64,000 nucleotides of DNA from Marinimicrobium hydrolyticum. Lineage in GTDB: Bacteria; Pseudomonadota; Gammaproteobacteria; Pseudomonadales; Cellvibrionaceae. Made by a program: the position numbers and the translations under genes. This document shows positions 15,377-23,487 of this stretch, piece by piece (the stretch's first letter is position 1; every line of letters starts with the position of its first letter). The notes beneath the pieces are model-generated. The model did not search any database, had not been told where the DNA came from, and worked only from the letters and a program-made list of their open reading frames with translations. The stretch covers positions 62,001 to 126,000 of the forward strand of contig NZ_JAVDDU010000006.1 of the NCBI RefSeq assembly GCF_030848505.1, read 5' to 3'.

Positions 15377-16328
15377 TCGCAAATCCGTTAATCGACCCGT
15401 CGATCACCTAAACGAGTTGTCTCGCGATCGCCCTGGTGCGTGGGCTAATGTTGATATGTTTCGCGCAGACCGAGGCAAAGGGCTACCTCAGTGGCCCGAC
15501 TGGTGCTTTATGCCAATGGCCGCTTGGCTTGCGATCGCCTCTGGTGGCCAGACACCTGGTTTAAACGACCTGTTTAACGCATCGCGTTTAGCGGCGATCG
15601 GCGCTTGGCGATACAGCCAGGGCATTTACCGTTTTGATGAAGACGCACTGCAGGCGATTGCCGACACCGTTCCAAGTGGAGAAATGCCCTCCGAAGTGCT
15701 TTATCGATTGCCGGAATGGAGCGTTTATATCGAGACCCCTGGCCTTCAGTACTTGGGGGAAGACTTACACGGGTTTTGGGCGCACCTGGAGTGGGATGTG
15801 AATACCGAGCGGCACGAGTTGCGCCTGCTGCTGGATACGCAGACGTTCTTAGTGCCGGTACCGATGCATCTTGGCAAGTGGACCGTTACCGAGGCGGTCG
15901 ATCGAGCCTATGCCGAGTCCCGAAAACAGTGGCACCTGACGGGATTGTCCGACTCGATCCTCAAAGCCGAGCCCGACGCCGAAGCGGCAGCGCGGGAATT
16001 GTACGGGCTGGTGTCCCTACTGCTCTACGTTTGCTGCGAAGAGCCGGAGATCGACGATAAGCGCGAGCCGGGAGCCTTCCCAGCTCAATCGCGGCCAAAG
16101 CGGACCAAAAAAGGGTGGCGCCTGTTCCCGGCAAAGCGGCCCAGGGTGTGGACCGTGGGCGAGACGTTGGGAGAGCGTTTGCGCTCTGGGCCCGGCGAGC
16201 TAACAGGGCGGGGCGTCGACGCGCATCTACGAAAAGCGCATTGGCACGGATTCTGGAGAGGCCCGCGCGATGGTCAGAGGCATTTCTCCTATAAGTGGCT
16301 CCCGCCAATACCGGTATCGTCGAAATAA
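15369..16328 (+). CDS. AcrVA2-family anti-CRISPR homologue
   Basis: 319 residues. By recall of Moraxella bovoculi AcrVA2 (322 residues), the same ordered motifs are present: GAWRYSQGIYRFDED (residues 79-92), LPEWSVYIE, HGFWAHLEWD, a central LVSLLLYVCCEEPEI, the basic RPKRTKKGW, GETLGERLR, and the C-terminal HWHGFWRG (291-298) with SYKWLPPIPV. AcrVA2 prevents Cas12a accumulation by acting on its expression. Homologues are common on plasmids. It has no start signal of its own because it is coupled to the preceding gene under leader L9. Whether this distant member acts on Cas12a is unknown. Confidence 0.8.
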   Translation: MNDRKSVNRPVDHLNELSRDRPGAWANVDMFRADRGKGLPQWPDWCFMPMAAWLAIASGGQTPGLNDLFNASRLAAIGAWRYSQGIYRFDEDALQAIADTVPSGEMPSEVLYRLPEWSVYIETPGLQYLGEDLHGFWAHLEWDVNTERHELRLLLDTQTFLVPVPMHLGKWTVTEAVDRAYAESRKQWHLTGLSDSILKAEPDAEAAARELYGLVSLLLYVCCEEPEIDDKREPGAFPAQSRPKRTKKGWRLFPAKRPRVWTVGETLGERLRSGPGELTGRGVDAHLRKAHWHGFWRGPRDGQRHFSYKWLPPIPVSSK

Positions 16329-16422
16329 CCCCTCCACGCTACAGCCAGCTATAGCATATATGCTTTATCTACCGCTATTGCTATTGTTTATGCCTTTTCC
16401 TATACTGTTTGCTATAACAGGC

Positions 16423-16438
16423 GTTAGCATTTGCTAAC
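16423..16438. promoter_or_regulatory. Operator of the HipBST operon
   Basis: Palindrome GTTAGC-ATTT-GCTAAC just downstream of a TATAAC -10 (16413-16418) and 35 nt before hipB. It is the likely HipB binding site. Confidence 0.6.
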
Positions 16439-16472
16439 ACCACCACGATATTGAATCTTTAGGTGCATCACC

Positions 16473-16772
16473 ATGACGTTGAGTTCCCAACTAAGCGCGC
16501 TAGCCGAGCGCGCCCAGGCCATAGAGGCGGAGCTGGCCGAGGTTCGCCGCCAGTACAGCGCCCCGCTGCAACCGATAGAGGACTTGGCTGAAACGGTGAA
16601 GCAGGCCCGCAAGCGCCAGAAGTTATCCCAGCGCGCACTGGCCGATCTGTCCGGAGTTAGCCAGGCAACCATTGTGGGCCTGGAAACCCAGGGGCGCACA
16701 CCTCATCTCGATAGCGTGTTGCGAGTACTCGAAGCGCTGGGATTGACGTTGTACGTCGGTGGGCAGCGATGA
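16473..16772 (+). CDS. hipB: HipB component of a HipBST system
   Basis: 99 residues. An N-terminal coiled-coil segment (AQAIEAELAEVRRQ) is followed by a clear XRE HTH: VKQARKRQKLSQRALADLSG, VSQATIVGLETQG. It binds the operator palindrome at 16423 and represses the operon. Its end overlaps the next gene by 4 bp. In HipBST systems, HipB assists but HipS is the actual antitoxin. Confidence 0.85.
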   Translation: MTLSSQLSALAERAQAIEAELAEVRRQYSAPLQPIEDLAETVKQARKRQKLSQRALADLSGVSQATIVGLETQGRTPHLDSVLRVLEALGLTLYVGGQR

Positions 16773-17110
16773 GTGCCGCAAAGAAAGGCCACCGGCGCGG
16801 CCGCGTGTACCTTGCCGGAGTGTACGCGGGCGATCTGGAGGAGATCGATACTGGCTATCGGTTCACTTACGCCGACACCTACCGGAAAACTGGCACCCCC
16901 ATCGGGTACCTGTTTCCCACCGACCGGGTGAGTTTTGAGTTTACGCGTTTCCCGCCGTTGTTTGATAACTTGGTTTCCGAGGGCTGGATGCGGCACACGC
17001 ATTCCGTAACACAGAAAATCAGTGAAACCGACCGGTTCGGCCTGCTCTTGAACAACGGCGCCGACTTAACCGGCGCCATTACCGTTGAAAAAGCGAAAGA
17101 CGATGAATAA
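16769..17110 (+). CDS. hipS: HipS-like antitoxin (detached HipA N-subdomain)
   Basis: 113 residues that match only the N-terminal subdomain of HipA: GRVYLAGVYAGDLEEIDTGY, then PIGYLFPTDRVSFEFTRFPP and LFDNLVSEGWM. As a separate protein between HipB and a short HipA kinase, it matches HipS of the tripartite HipBST family described in enteropathogenic E. coli, where HipS neutralises HipT. Its stop overlaps the HipT start by 8 bp. Confidence 0.82.
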   Translation: MSAAKKGHRRGRVYLAGVYAGDLEEIDTGYRFTYADTYRKTGTPIGYLFPTDRVSFEFTRFPPLFDNLVSEGWMRHTHSVTQKISETDRFGLLLNNGADLTGAITVEKAKDDE

Positions 17111-18089
17111 GCGCTGCAAGATTACCCTTCGGCCCCTGGACGGCAGTGAGCGCACAACCGGGTATAGCCCCCAGGGTTTGCGCGAGCTGTTCGGTACCGT
17201 TCAGGTGAACCCGCGTTTGACGTACACCTCCGCTGAGTTCTTTCGCCATGGCGCCCAGGCAACCCGAGGCATGTCCATTTCCGGTGTGCAGGCGAAGCTG
17301 TCCCTGGCGCTGGAGCAGGGCGAGTTGGTGCCCGTGGCACGGGGCGGACGCTACATACTCAAGCCCAGCCCCCAGGGATACGCCCACGCCGCCGAGAACG
17401 AGCATGCCGCCATGCTGGCGAGTCGCGCGTGTGGCATCAAAACGGCCCGCTGTGGCCTAGTGGTGTTCAGTGACGGGGAGCTGGCGTACCTCACTCGCCG
17501 ATTCGATCGCGACGAGGCCGGTCGCGCACTGGTGCAAGAAGAGCTGGCCTCTGTGGCCGGTTTGGGCGCCGAGGCGAAATATGAGACCAGTTATGAAGCG
17601 CTGGGGAAAACGATCCTGGAGGCGAGCGCCGGTAAGCGCGCCTTGGTGCTGGATTTTTTCACTCGCGTTATGCTCGCTTATGTCATGGGCAATGATGATC
17701 TGCACGCAAAAAATATCAGCTTGACGCGCACACTGGATAACACCACCCGCTACTTTGACGCGCTGGCACCGAACTACGATGTGCTGTTTGTTAGCAGCTT
17801 CGAGGAAGGCGGTAGTGAGCACTTTCTTGCCTTGGATTTACTGGACGATGGAGAAACACCAGAGTTCGGTGTTTATGGGTACCCCACGGGGCATTCCTTC
17901 GCCGAGTTGGGTAAACGCTTGTCGTTACCGCCGCAGGCGATCCAGCGCGCCTACGCGAGTCTTTACAAGGCGATGCCGAAGGTCGAGACCATTGTAAGGA
18001 ACAGCTTTATGCCAGTGATGATGCAGAATAAAGCGCTCACCGTCCTCCGCGAGCGGTTGGGGGGGGTGGGAAAAGGGCTTGTACAATAA
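17103..18089 (+). CDS. hipT: HipT Ser/Thr kinase toxin
   Basis: 328 residues, the size of HipT and shorter than full HipA because the N-subdomain is separate. The Gly-rich loop reads SISG (residues 58-61), the HipT-type motif with two serines. Further kinase motifs are RYILKP (ATP lysine) and GNDDLHAKN (196-204, catalytic Asp and metal-binding Asn). HipT phosphorylates tryptophanyl-tRNA synthetase in E. coli. A TTG at 17085 is possible, but the ATG at 17103 gives standard overlap. It appears intact. Confidence 0.85.
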   Translation: MNKRCKITLRPLDGSERTTGYSPQGLRELFGTVQVNPRLTYTSAEFFRHGAQATRGMSISGVQAKLSLALEQGELVPVARGGRYILKPSPQGYAHAAENEHAAMLASRACGIKTARCGLVVFSDGELAYLTRRFDRDEAGRALVQEELASVAGLGAEAKYETSYEALGKTILEASAGKRALVLDFFTRVMLAYVMGNDDLHAKNISLTRTLDNTTRYFDALAPNYDVLFVSSFEEGGSEHFLALDLLDDGETPEFGVYGYPTGHSFAELGKRLSLPPQAIQRAYASLYKAMPKVETIVRNSFMPVMMQNKALTVLRERLGGVGKGLVQ

Positions 18090-18116
18090 CGTGACAGTAA
18101 TAAGGAACCGTAAAAA

Positions 18117-18683
18117 ATGATTAGCTCCTCCACGCTCGCCTTTATGATCACCGGAGCCGTTCTTGCGGGGGGTATCTCTGTTTTCTCCCTGGTGGTGGGC
18201 GCTTCGCACGTAAAGGCCATGCTCAGTAACGCCCAGCCCGGCGAGCAAGTCATCCAGCTTTCTATCAGCCGTCGTTTTTTGTCGCTGGCAATAGCCTTGT
18301 GGTGGGCGCTCGTCTTTGGGTTTGTGTGCATGTTTGCGGCCCAAAGGGCGGTAGAGCAGTCGTTCTTGGCGGCGAGCGATGCGGATAGAGCGGGAATGAT
18401 GGGAAGCAGTTTTCTTTTAAGGCTGGTCGCGGCCGATGATAGGGGAGGGTGTTCGCACGTCTCAAGGCTCGATAACAAACCACTGACCATTCACATCGAC
18501 TCAGCGTTGGAGCCCAGCGTACTTTGCGGTTTAAGTCACCAGTCGGCCAACATCGACAGGATGAGTGCTTTCGTCAAAGTCGGTGAAGAGTATCGGGTTT
18601 TAGCCGGTCGCTGGCCGTTTCATTACACGTTGTCAGTGGATCCGATCGATGATGTGTTGGGAGCCGTTCAAGAACCTGAATAA
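18117..18683 (+). CDS. Two-helix membrane protein after HipBST
   Basis: 188 residues, ATG after AAGGAACCGTAAAAA. Transmembrane segments FMITGAVLAGGISVFSLVVG and FLSLAIALWWALVFGFVCMF, then an outside domain of about 110 residues with three Cys (GGCSH, VLCGL). No family recognised. It follows hipT by 27 bp and could be cotranscribed with it. Confidence 0.6.
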   Translation: MISSSTLAFMITGAVLAGGISVFSLVVGASHVKAMLSNAQPGEQVIQLSISRRFLSLAIALWWALVFGFVCMFAAQRAVEQSFLAASDADRAGMMGSSFLLRLVAADDRGGCSHVSRLDNKPLTIHIDSALEPSVLCGLSHQSANIDRMSAFVKVGEEYRVLAGRWPFHYTLSVDPIDDVLGAVQEPE

Positions 18684-18732
18684 AACGCCACATTAGACGC
18701 TCACCCGGTTGCTTTATAATATTTTACTGTGC

Positions 18733-18781
18733 TACTATAGGCACTGTTTGGGCATAGAGCCACCGATCCGGCGGAACCGGA
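18733..18781 (+). promoter_or_regulatory. Promoter plus two-hairpin leader L10
   Basis: -10 TACTAT (18733-18738) in GTGCTACTATAGGCA. Short first hairpin GGC/GCC. Second TCCGG-CGGAA-CCGGA (18767-18781). It ends 22 nt before the start. Confidence 0.82.
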
Positions 18782-18803
18782 AACCCAGCAAGAGGGATTC
18801 AAC

Positions 18804-19190
18804 GTGAGAACGACCCATCAAGTAAAACCGTTTCGTATCGTGGAGCTGTACCAGGCGCTTTCCAGTACTCGTACTACTACGCATTCTCTGGTTGCAGCGG
18901 CGCGTGACGCTCTGGAGCAAGCCAGTTTCTATCCCGCCCTGGCCGCGAGCATTCAGAGCGTGATCGAGCAAGGTGAAGTCGATGATCCATTGCGCTCTTC
19001 ACTGTGCTCGCTGATCGAGAACTGCGAGCCGGTGTACCGCTATCGAGCCTCTGGCGATGTCTGGACCGTGTATCGATTCGAGTTATCGACCGGCGAGGAG
19101 CACTGGTGTGCGACCGTTGAGACTGAAGTCTGGGCCGAGCGTGTGGCGGCCATGGGGAACGAGTTAATTGCACCGAACGTAAACGGTTAA
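18804..19190 (+). CDS. Unknown soluble protein
   Basis: 128 residues, GTG start after AGAGGGATT. Helical first half (ALSSTRTTTHSLVAAARDAL) and a beta-rich second half with three Trp (VWTVYRF, EHWCA, EVWAER). No family recognised. Cotranscribed with the next gene (14-bp gap) from leader L10. Confidence 0.6.
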   Translation: MRTTHQVKPFRIVELYQALSSTRTTTHSLVAAARDALEQASFYPALAASIQSVIEQGEVDDPLRSSLCSLIENCEPVYRYRASGDVWTVYRFELSTGEEHWCATVETEVWAERVAAMGNELIAPNVNG

Positions 19191-19204
19191 TTCGGAGAAC
19201 GGGC

Positions 19205-19672
19205 ATGGGCGTGACAGTGTACGTTGAGGGTTGGCATCAGCAGGCATACCGAGAAGAGAAGGTATACCAGTGTGACAGGTACCCGAATTTGACCGAGGCG
19301 GACTTTGCCAGCTCAGGCTACCCCGTGGATGACGACGGTCGGCACTACGTGAACGAGCGGGTTTACGACGAACCGTTTCCCTGTATGGAATTCGGTTGCA
19401 TCCAATGGGGAGCTTTTTCCGAGTCGCTAGGCCTTGCGTCCAGCGACGGTACGGGTAGCTTGGAGGCGGGCGCGCTCCGAGCCGTGCTTGCGCGTGCCTT
19501 GCGCCTTCTCAACAGCTCACAGCGTCAAGCAAAGGCGTCTACTCCCGCCACTAAAAGCGGAAACATGATCACCTTTGGCAGCACTGCTGAAAGCGTTGCC
19601 CGGCGAGCTGAAGAGTTTGTGCGATTGCTAAAATTCGCGATTGACCGGAATCGCGGAATTTACTGGGGTTAG
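19205..19672 (+). CDS. Unknown soluble protein
   Basis: 155 residues. The N-terminal part is aromatic-rich (VTVYVEGWHQQAYREEKVYQ; DEPFPCMEFGCIQWGAFSES), and the C-terminal part is helical and basic. Second gene of the L10 unit. No family recognised. Confidence 0.6.
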   Translation: MGVTVYVEGWHQQAYREEKVYQCDRYPNLTEADFASSGYPVDDDGRHYVNERVYDEPFPCMEFGCIQWGAFSESLGLASSDGTGSLEAGALRAVLARALRLLNSSQRQAKASTPATKSGNMITFGSTAESVARRAEEFVRLLKFAIDRNRGIYWG

Positions 19673-19705
19673 CTTATTGCTCTTAGAAGGGAGAGCAGGA
19701 GACAG

Positions 19706-20131
19706 CTAAAGCTTTTTGAAAAATAGCGCTGGTGATATACCAAACCGTTGACTTAGCGCAGCAATATGCTTGCTTGTAAGCTGCCTTCCACCGGTCTGGT
19801 TTAGAATTTTGCTGACGTTGGCTTTTGCACCTAGCTCTGGCAGATCTGCAACGCCCAGGTTGTGTTGTGCCATAAGCGTTCGCAATACGGCGATTCCGCT
19901 ATCAAGCTTAGCTAATCCCGCATTGAAATCAGCGAATTCATCCGATTGTTCTTCCCAGCGCTCAATGCTTAAAGAGAGGATATCGACCAACGCCTTATTG
20001 GCGTCGTAATCCTCGATCAATTCGTCCATCATTGCCAGGGCTTTCTCATAGTCATCCTGGTTGCTGATGTTGGTAAGAATCGGCACTTGACTCAGCGCGT
20101 CGCGAATTTTAAGGCATGGTTCTGGCAACAT
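19706..20131 (-). CDS. higA: HigA-type antitoxin
   Basis: 141 residues. The C-terminal HTH (LGVADLPELGAKANVSKILN, then LTSKHIAALSQRFGISPALF) is typical of HigA antitoxins with an inverted gene order (toxin first). The N-terminal 80 residues are helical and acidic. It starts 2 bp after higB on the reverse strand. A second copy differing at 16 of 141 residues lies at 60596-61021 on the opposite strand. Confidence 0.85.
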   Translation of the reverse strand: MLPEPCLKIRDALSQVPILTNISNQDDYEKALAMMDELIEDYDANKALVDILSLSIERWEEQSDEFADFNAGLAKLDSGIAVLRTLMAQHNLGVADLPELGAKANVSKILNQTGGRQLTSKHIAALSQRFGISPALFFKKL

Positions 20132-20133
20132 AG

Positions 20134-20448
20134 CTATGTCCCCCGGGATTTGCGGTATTTGTCCGTCAGTTTGTCATAGTCAGCGTGGCTAACAATATGT
20201 TTGACATACATTCGGTTATCGCGAAATTCTATAAATGCGATCAGTCTTAGATTATTCCCTCCTATATCGAGAACCCACCACTTATCTCTGTGCTTAAAGT
20301 TGTCCAGCGAAGGGAATATTCGCCGCAACTCCTCTGGGGTGTTAAATCTCCCCGAGCGCAGGGTAATGTACGTTTGCCTCAGTGCATCCTTGTCATTGGG
20401 GTATTTTCGCTCCGCGTCGTTGAATGGCTTTCTTGAGATAACGTGCAC
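20134..20448 (-). CDS. higB: HigB-type mRNA interferase toxin
   Basis: 104 residues of the HigB/RelE fold: VISRKPFNDAERKYPNDKDA, then FKHRDKWWVLDIGGNNLRLI, with the terminal VKHIVSHADYDKL. The family cleaves translated mRNA on the ribosome. Intact here; a decayed copy is at 60303-60595. Expression is probably controlled by the long inverted repeat just upstream. Confidence 0.85.
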   Translation of the reverse strand: MHVISRKPFNDAERKYPNDKDALRQTYITLRSGRFNTPEELRRIFPSLDNFKHRDKWWVLDIGGNNLRLIAFIEFRDNRMYVKHIVSHADYDKLTDKYRKSRGT

Positions 20449-20460
20449 AAGGACTCCATA

Positions 20461-20505
20461 GTTTCCATATAGGCAACTATAGCATGCAGTTTCCTATATG
20501 GAAAC
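20461..20505. promoter_or_regulatory. Operator of higBA
   Basis: Perfect 13-bp inverted repeat GTTTCCATATAGG (20461-20473) / CCTATATGGAAAC (20493-20505), directly upstream of higB. A simpler relic TTTCC-TAAAT-GGAAA is at 60260-60274, before the second copy. Confidence 0.75.
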
Positions 20506-20562
20506 CCGGAGACAGCAGAGTGTTAGGCAGTAGGAGGCTTCCTTTCATGGGTGTTAGTGTGT

Positions 20563-20613
20563 TACTATAGGTACATCGGCTGAGCGATCAGCCACCGACC
20601 CGGCGGAACCGGG
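20563..20613 (+). promoter_or_regulatory. Promoter plus two-hairpin leader L11
   Basis: -10 TACTAT (20563-20568). First hairpin GGCTGA-GCGA-TCAGCC, with a GNRA tetraloop. Second CCCGG-CGGAA-CCGGG (20599-20613). It ends 20 nt before the start. Confidence 0.85.
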
Positions 20614-20633
20614 AAGAAGAGAGGATTACCAGC

Positions 20634-22031
20634 GTGACTACCATCATTAACCGCAAAATCGGAATTCACAGAGGCCGCCGTCGCATATACCTCGACGGCC
20701 GTAAACTGGGCCGCCAAGGGTTGCGCCCCGGCCAGCGCTACAATGTTGTCTCTAAAGACGAGGCGCTGTGCCTGGAGATAGCCGAGCAAGGCAAGTACAC
20801 CGTCTCTCGGCGCACCGTTGGGGGTGATCTGGTGCCGGTAATCGATTGCTGCGCGGCGGAGATTGCCGAGCTGTTCGAGGGTGTCGAAATGGTGCGCGTG
20901 GCCGTTAAGGCAAAAACGATTGTCATTACAGCGCACCAGCATTCGACCAACGCCGCCGCCCGCGAACGCCGTTTGGCCACCAAGCTGGCCTTGGGCCGCC
21001 CGCTGGATATTTGCTCGTTATTCCACGGAGGGGGGGTCATGGATAAATCGCTCCATGCCGGTCTCAAGCGCGCCCACATAAAATCCCGTGTAGCCGTGGC
21101 GGTAGAGCTGGAGTCTCAGTATCTCGAAAGCAGCCTGCGCAATAATCCCGAGCTATGGGATGATCGATCTCAAGTGTTTGAATCACCTGTTCAGGATGTG
21201 GATCTGCTCGATATTGACCGTGAGGTTGATGTGTTGGTGGCGGGCATCCCCTGCACAGGCGCGTCCAAGTCCGGTCGGGCAAAGAACAAGCTGCAATTCG
21301 CTGAGTCGCACAGCGCGGCAGGCGCCATGTTTTTCTCTTTCCTACAATTCGCCCAGAGCTTGAACCCGTCCATTATCATCATAGAAAACGTCACACCTTA
21401 CGCGTTCACGGCCAGCATGGAGGTCATACGCTCTGTGCTTGATTCACTCGGTTACCGATTGCAGGAGCGTGTTTTAGAGGGTAATGCGTTTGGAGCTTTG
21501 GAGGTGCGCAAGCGCTTGGCCGTGGTCGCGGTATCCAAGGGTATACCCATCGGCAGCGTGGAGGACATCATGCCCGTGCGCGAGAAGGAAGCCCGCTTGA
21601 GTGATGTGCTTGAACCGATCGCGCTGGATGATGAACGCTGGAAGCCTTTTACTTACTTGGCCGAAAAGGAAGCCCGAGACGTAGCGGCTGGAAAGAACTT
21701 CACCCGGCGGTTGCTTACCGGCGAGGAGAGTTTTTGTGGCACGAGTGGTCGCGGATATTCCAAGGCCCGCTCGACCGAGCCGTTCATTCGCCACCCCACC
21801 AATCCGGCTCTATCGCGATTGTTCACCAAAACGGAAAACGCTGCAGTTAAAACCGTTCCCCCCGAGGTGGTCAACGGTCTGTCGGATACCGTAGCGCACC
21901 AAGTGCTAGGGCAGGGCGTTATCTTTGCCGCTTTTGAGGCGCTTGGCCTGTGGTTAGGGACTCAACTGAGGTTCTGGGCACGCGCAGCCGTTTCCCGGCG
22001 ACGTGAGTCTGCAGGAGCGTATGCCGCCTAG
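20634..22031 (+). CDS. C5-cytosine DNA methyltransferase (orphan)
   Basis: 465 residues, GTG start after AGAGAGGA. Methyltransferase motifs: DICSLFHGGG (about 125-134, AdoMet site), GIPCTGAS (204-211, the catalytic Cys loop), ENV (251-253), VRKR (291-294), and a late VLGQGVIFAAF. The target recognition region lies between about 300 and 420. The first 120 residues are an extra basic domain of unknown role. No cognate type II enzyme is adjacent, but a VRR-NUC nuclease follows. Orphan methyltransferases on plasmids commonly protect incoming DNA from host restriction. Confidence 0.88.
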   Translation: MTTIINRKIGIHRGRRRIYLDGRKLGRQGLRPGQRYNVVSKDEALCLEIAEQGKYTVSRRTVGGDLVPVIDCCAAEIAELFEGVEMVRVAVKAKTIVITAHQHSTNAAARERRLATKLALGRPLDICSLFHGGGVMDKSLHAGLKRAHIKSRVAVAVELESQYLESSLRNNPELWDDRSQVFESPVQDVDLLDIDREVDVLVAGIPCTGASKSGRAKNKLQFAESHSAAGAMFFSFLQFAQSLNPSIIIIENVTPYAFTASMEVIRSVLDSLGYRLQERVLEGNAFGALEVRKRLAVVAVSKGIPIGSVEDIMPVREKEARLSDVLEPIALDDERWKPFTYLAEKEARDVAAGKNFTRRLLTGEESFCGTSGRGYSKARSTEPFIRHPTNPALSRLFTKTENAAVKTVPPEVVNGLSDTVAHQVLGQGVIFAAFEALGLWLGTQLRFWARAAVSRRRESAGAYAA

Positions 22032-22041
22032 CGCGGAGGGC

Positions 22042-22067
22042 GGTGGTGGCTACGGCCACCACCTTTT
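22042..22067 (+). terminator. Terminator after the methyltransferase gene
   Basis: GGTGGTGGC-TACG-GCCACCACC hairpin followed by TTTTG. It may limit read-through into the nuclease gene. Confidence 0.6.
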
Positions 22068-22092
22068 GTTCAGGACTCGGTAGGTAGCGTTA

Positions 22093-22575
22093 ATGAGAAT
22101 TTCCCGAGAAGAGGCGATAAAGCGCGGTTGGGTATCGCCCGAGGATGTCCCACCAGCGCCTAAGACAAAAAAGGCGTTGCCCCTCAAGCGTGGGGAGATC
22201 GAGGGCGAGGAGCAGGCTTGTCTCGTCGAGCGCTTTCGGTATGACTTTCCCGACGTGGGTGAGTTGCTGATTCACATTCCCAATGGTGGATCGCGTAAGA
22301 ACGCGTTCGAGGGCTGGCGGCTCAAGCGCCAGGGGGTACGCTCCGGTGTCAGCGATTTGTTGTTACCTGTGGCACGAGGTGGCTATTTTGGCTTGTGGAT
22401 CGAATACAAAGCGCAGCCGCCGTTTAACGCCGCTGTGACCGACTCGCAAAAACAATGGGTAGCGCTGATGCAAGCCCAGGGATACCGGGCGAGCGTACAA
22501 ATGGGGATTGAGGCCGCCGTGGATGAATTGAAGCGCTATATGAGCATGGCGCCGACGCAGGTTTTGAGAGGGTAG
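22093..22575 (+). CDS. VRR-NUC domain nuclease
   Basis: 160 residues. The domain is visible from HIPNGGSRKNAFEGWRLKRQ, GVRSGVSDLLLPVARGGYFG and LWIEYKAQ, the PD-(D/E)xK core of VRR-NUC with Asp, Glu-x-Lys. Members act on branched DNA or as phage/plasmid nucleases. It lies 61 bp after the methyltransferase. The pair could be a restriction-modification relative or an independent recombination function. Confidence 0.82.
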   Translation: MRISREEAIKRGWVSPEDVPPAPKTKKALPLKRGEIEGEEQACLVERFRYDFPDVGELLIHIPNGGSRKNAFEGWRLKRQGVRSGVSDLLLPVARGGYFGLWIEYKAQPPFNAAVTDSQKQWVALMQAQGYRASVQMGIEAAVDELKRYMSMAPTQVLRG

Positions 22576-22674
22576 TTTTACGAGGAGCTGTGCTCCACGG
22601 TATTGCTGATGGTCCACTATTGGGGGTGAGGCATAGCTTTCGGAAATAGTTTGCCTGTAAAGTTTTAGGTGTGC

Positions 22675-22723
22675 TAATATAGGCATATTGGACTGGAGCC
22701 AATACCGATCCGGCGGAACCGGA
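22675..22723 (+). promoter_or_regulatory. Promoter plus two-hairpin leader L12
   Basis: -10 TAATAT (22675-22680) in GTGTGCTAATATAGGCA. First hairpin ATTGG-ACTGGAG-CCAAT. Second TCCGG-CGGAA-CCGGA (22709-22723). It ends 23 nt before the start. Confidence 0.85.
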
Positions 22724-22746
22724 GCTACTGATAGGACAACTTGCTT

Positions 22747-23115
22747 ATGAGCCTTTCCTTTTTGCTACAAAACGCCAATACGTCCGCTCTTGCAGAGACA
22801 CTGAATAACATCTGCGATTCATTAGGGCAAATCGTCAGCAGTCCATTAGCGTCTACGGAAGACGAAGCAAAAGACTGCCTTGATTTCTTTAACAATTACA
22901 ACTGGGTTAAGAAGCCCAACGCCGACGAGAAGCAATTCCAATCGCTGTTGGAGAAAGGGAATGCCGGGGAAATGTCCGAAGAAGAACTCGACGACTTTAT
23001 GGAAATGGTGTCCGATGACGGGGATTGGCACGTCTATTACGCCCTATTCAATGGACAAAAGGCATTGGCCGAACTGGCAACGCTGATGCAAACCCATGGC
23101 GTCAGTGAAGGGTAG
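22747..23115 (+). CDS. Unknown acidic protein
   Basis: 122 residues from an ATG 10 nt after AGGA. Acidic and helical, with EEELDDFMEMVSDDGDWHVY near residues 78-98. The Asp/Glu-rich surface is compatible with a DNA- or partner-mimic, but this is inference. First gene of the L12 unit. Confidence 0.6.
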   Translation: MSLSFLLQNANTSALAETLNNICDSLGQIVSSPLASTEDEAKDCLDFFNNYNWVKKPNADEKQFQSLLEKGNAGEMSEEELDDFMEMVSDDGDWHVYYALFNGQKALAELATLMQTHGVSEG

Positions 23116-23122
23116 GTGCAGA

Positions 23123-23377
23123 ATGAACTTAACCCAAACAGCAGTTACCCCAGCACCGTTAGCGTTTCGTTTGAGCCGATGCAAAGGCGGGTCTGATAAG
23201 TATGGTGCGTGTGAGGTGTGCGGCGAGCAAGCGGATACCATGTATATACTGACACCTATGCTCAGATACGTTCGCCCGTGCGGCACAGAAAGTGTGTGCT
23301 TCCCCTATGCGGGTAAATTTGGCCACAAAAAGTGTTTAGCATCCCATACCGAGCAAATGCAGGCGCTAGCAGTTTGA
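23123..23377 (+). CDS. Small Cys-rich, probably zinc-binding protein
   Basis: 84 residues, ATG after GGTAGGTGCAGA. Cys/His ligands are spaced as CKGGSDKYGACEVCGEQ and later CGTESVC...GHKKCLASH, enough for one or two zinc sites. Second gene of the L12 unit. It ends before a terminator at 23417. No family recognised. Confidence 0.6.
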   Translation: MNLTQTAVTPAPLAFRLSRCKGGSDKYGACEVCGEQADTMYILTPMLRYVRPCGTESVCFPYAGKFGHKKCLASHTEQMQALAV

Positions 23378-23416
23378 ACCAACGTCCAAGCAGTATGAAA
23401 TATAGTCACGCTTTTG

Positions 23417-23441
23417 GCCCCGTTATAGGGGCTTTTTTTCG
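23417..23441 (+). terminator. Rho-independent terminator
   Basis: GCCCC-GTTATA-GGGGC followed by seven T, after the Cys-rich gene. Confidence 0.8.
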
Positions 23442-23487
23442 GCGAAATCGTTTATGTATTTCACTTTAATCTACAGGTATAGCGTGG

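Noticed and set aside
15961-16308. Reverse-strand gene over the AcrVA2-like gene
   Set aside because: Arg/Ala-rich shadow of a well-supported forward gene with no ribosome site.
17248-17997. Extra forward frames within hipT
   Set aside because: Shadow frames of the kinase gene with low-complexity translations.
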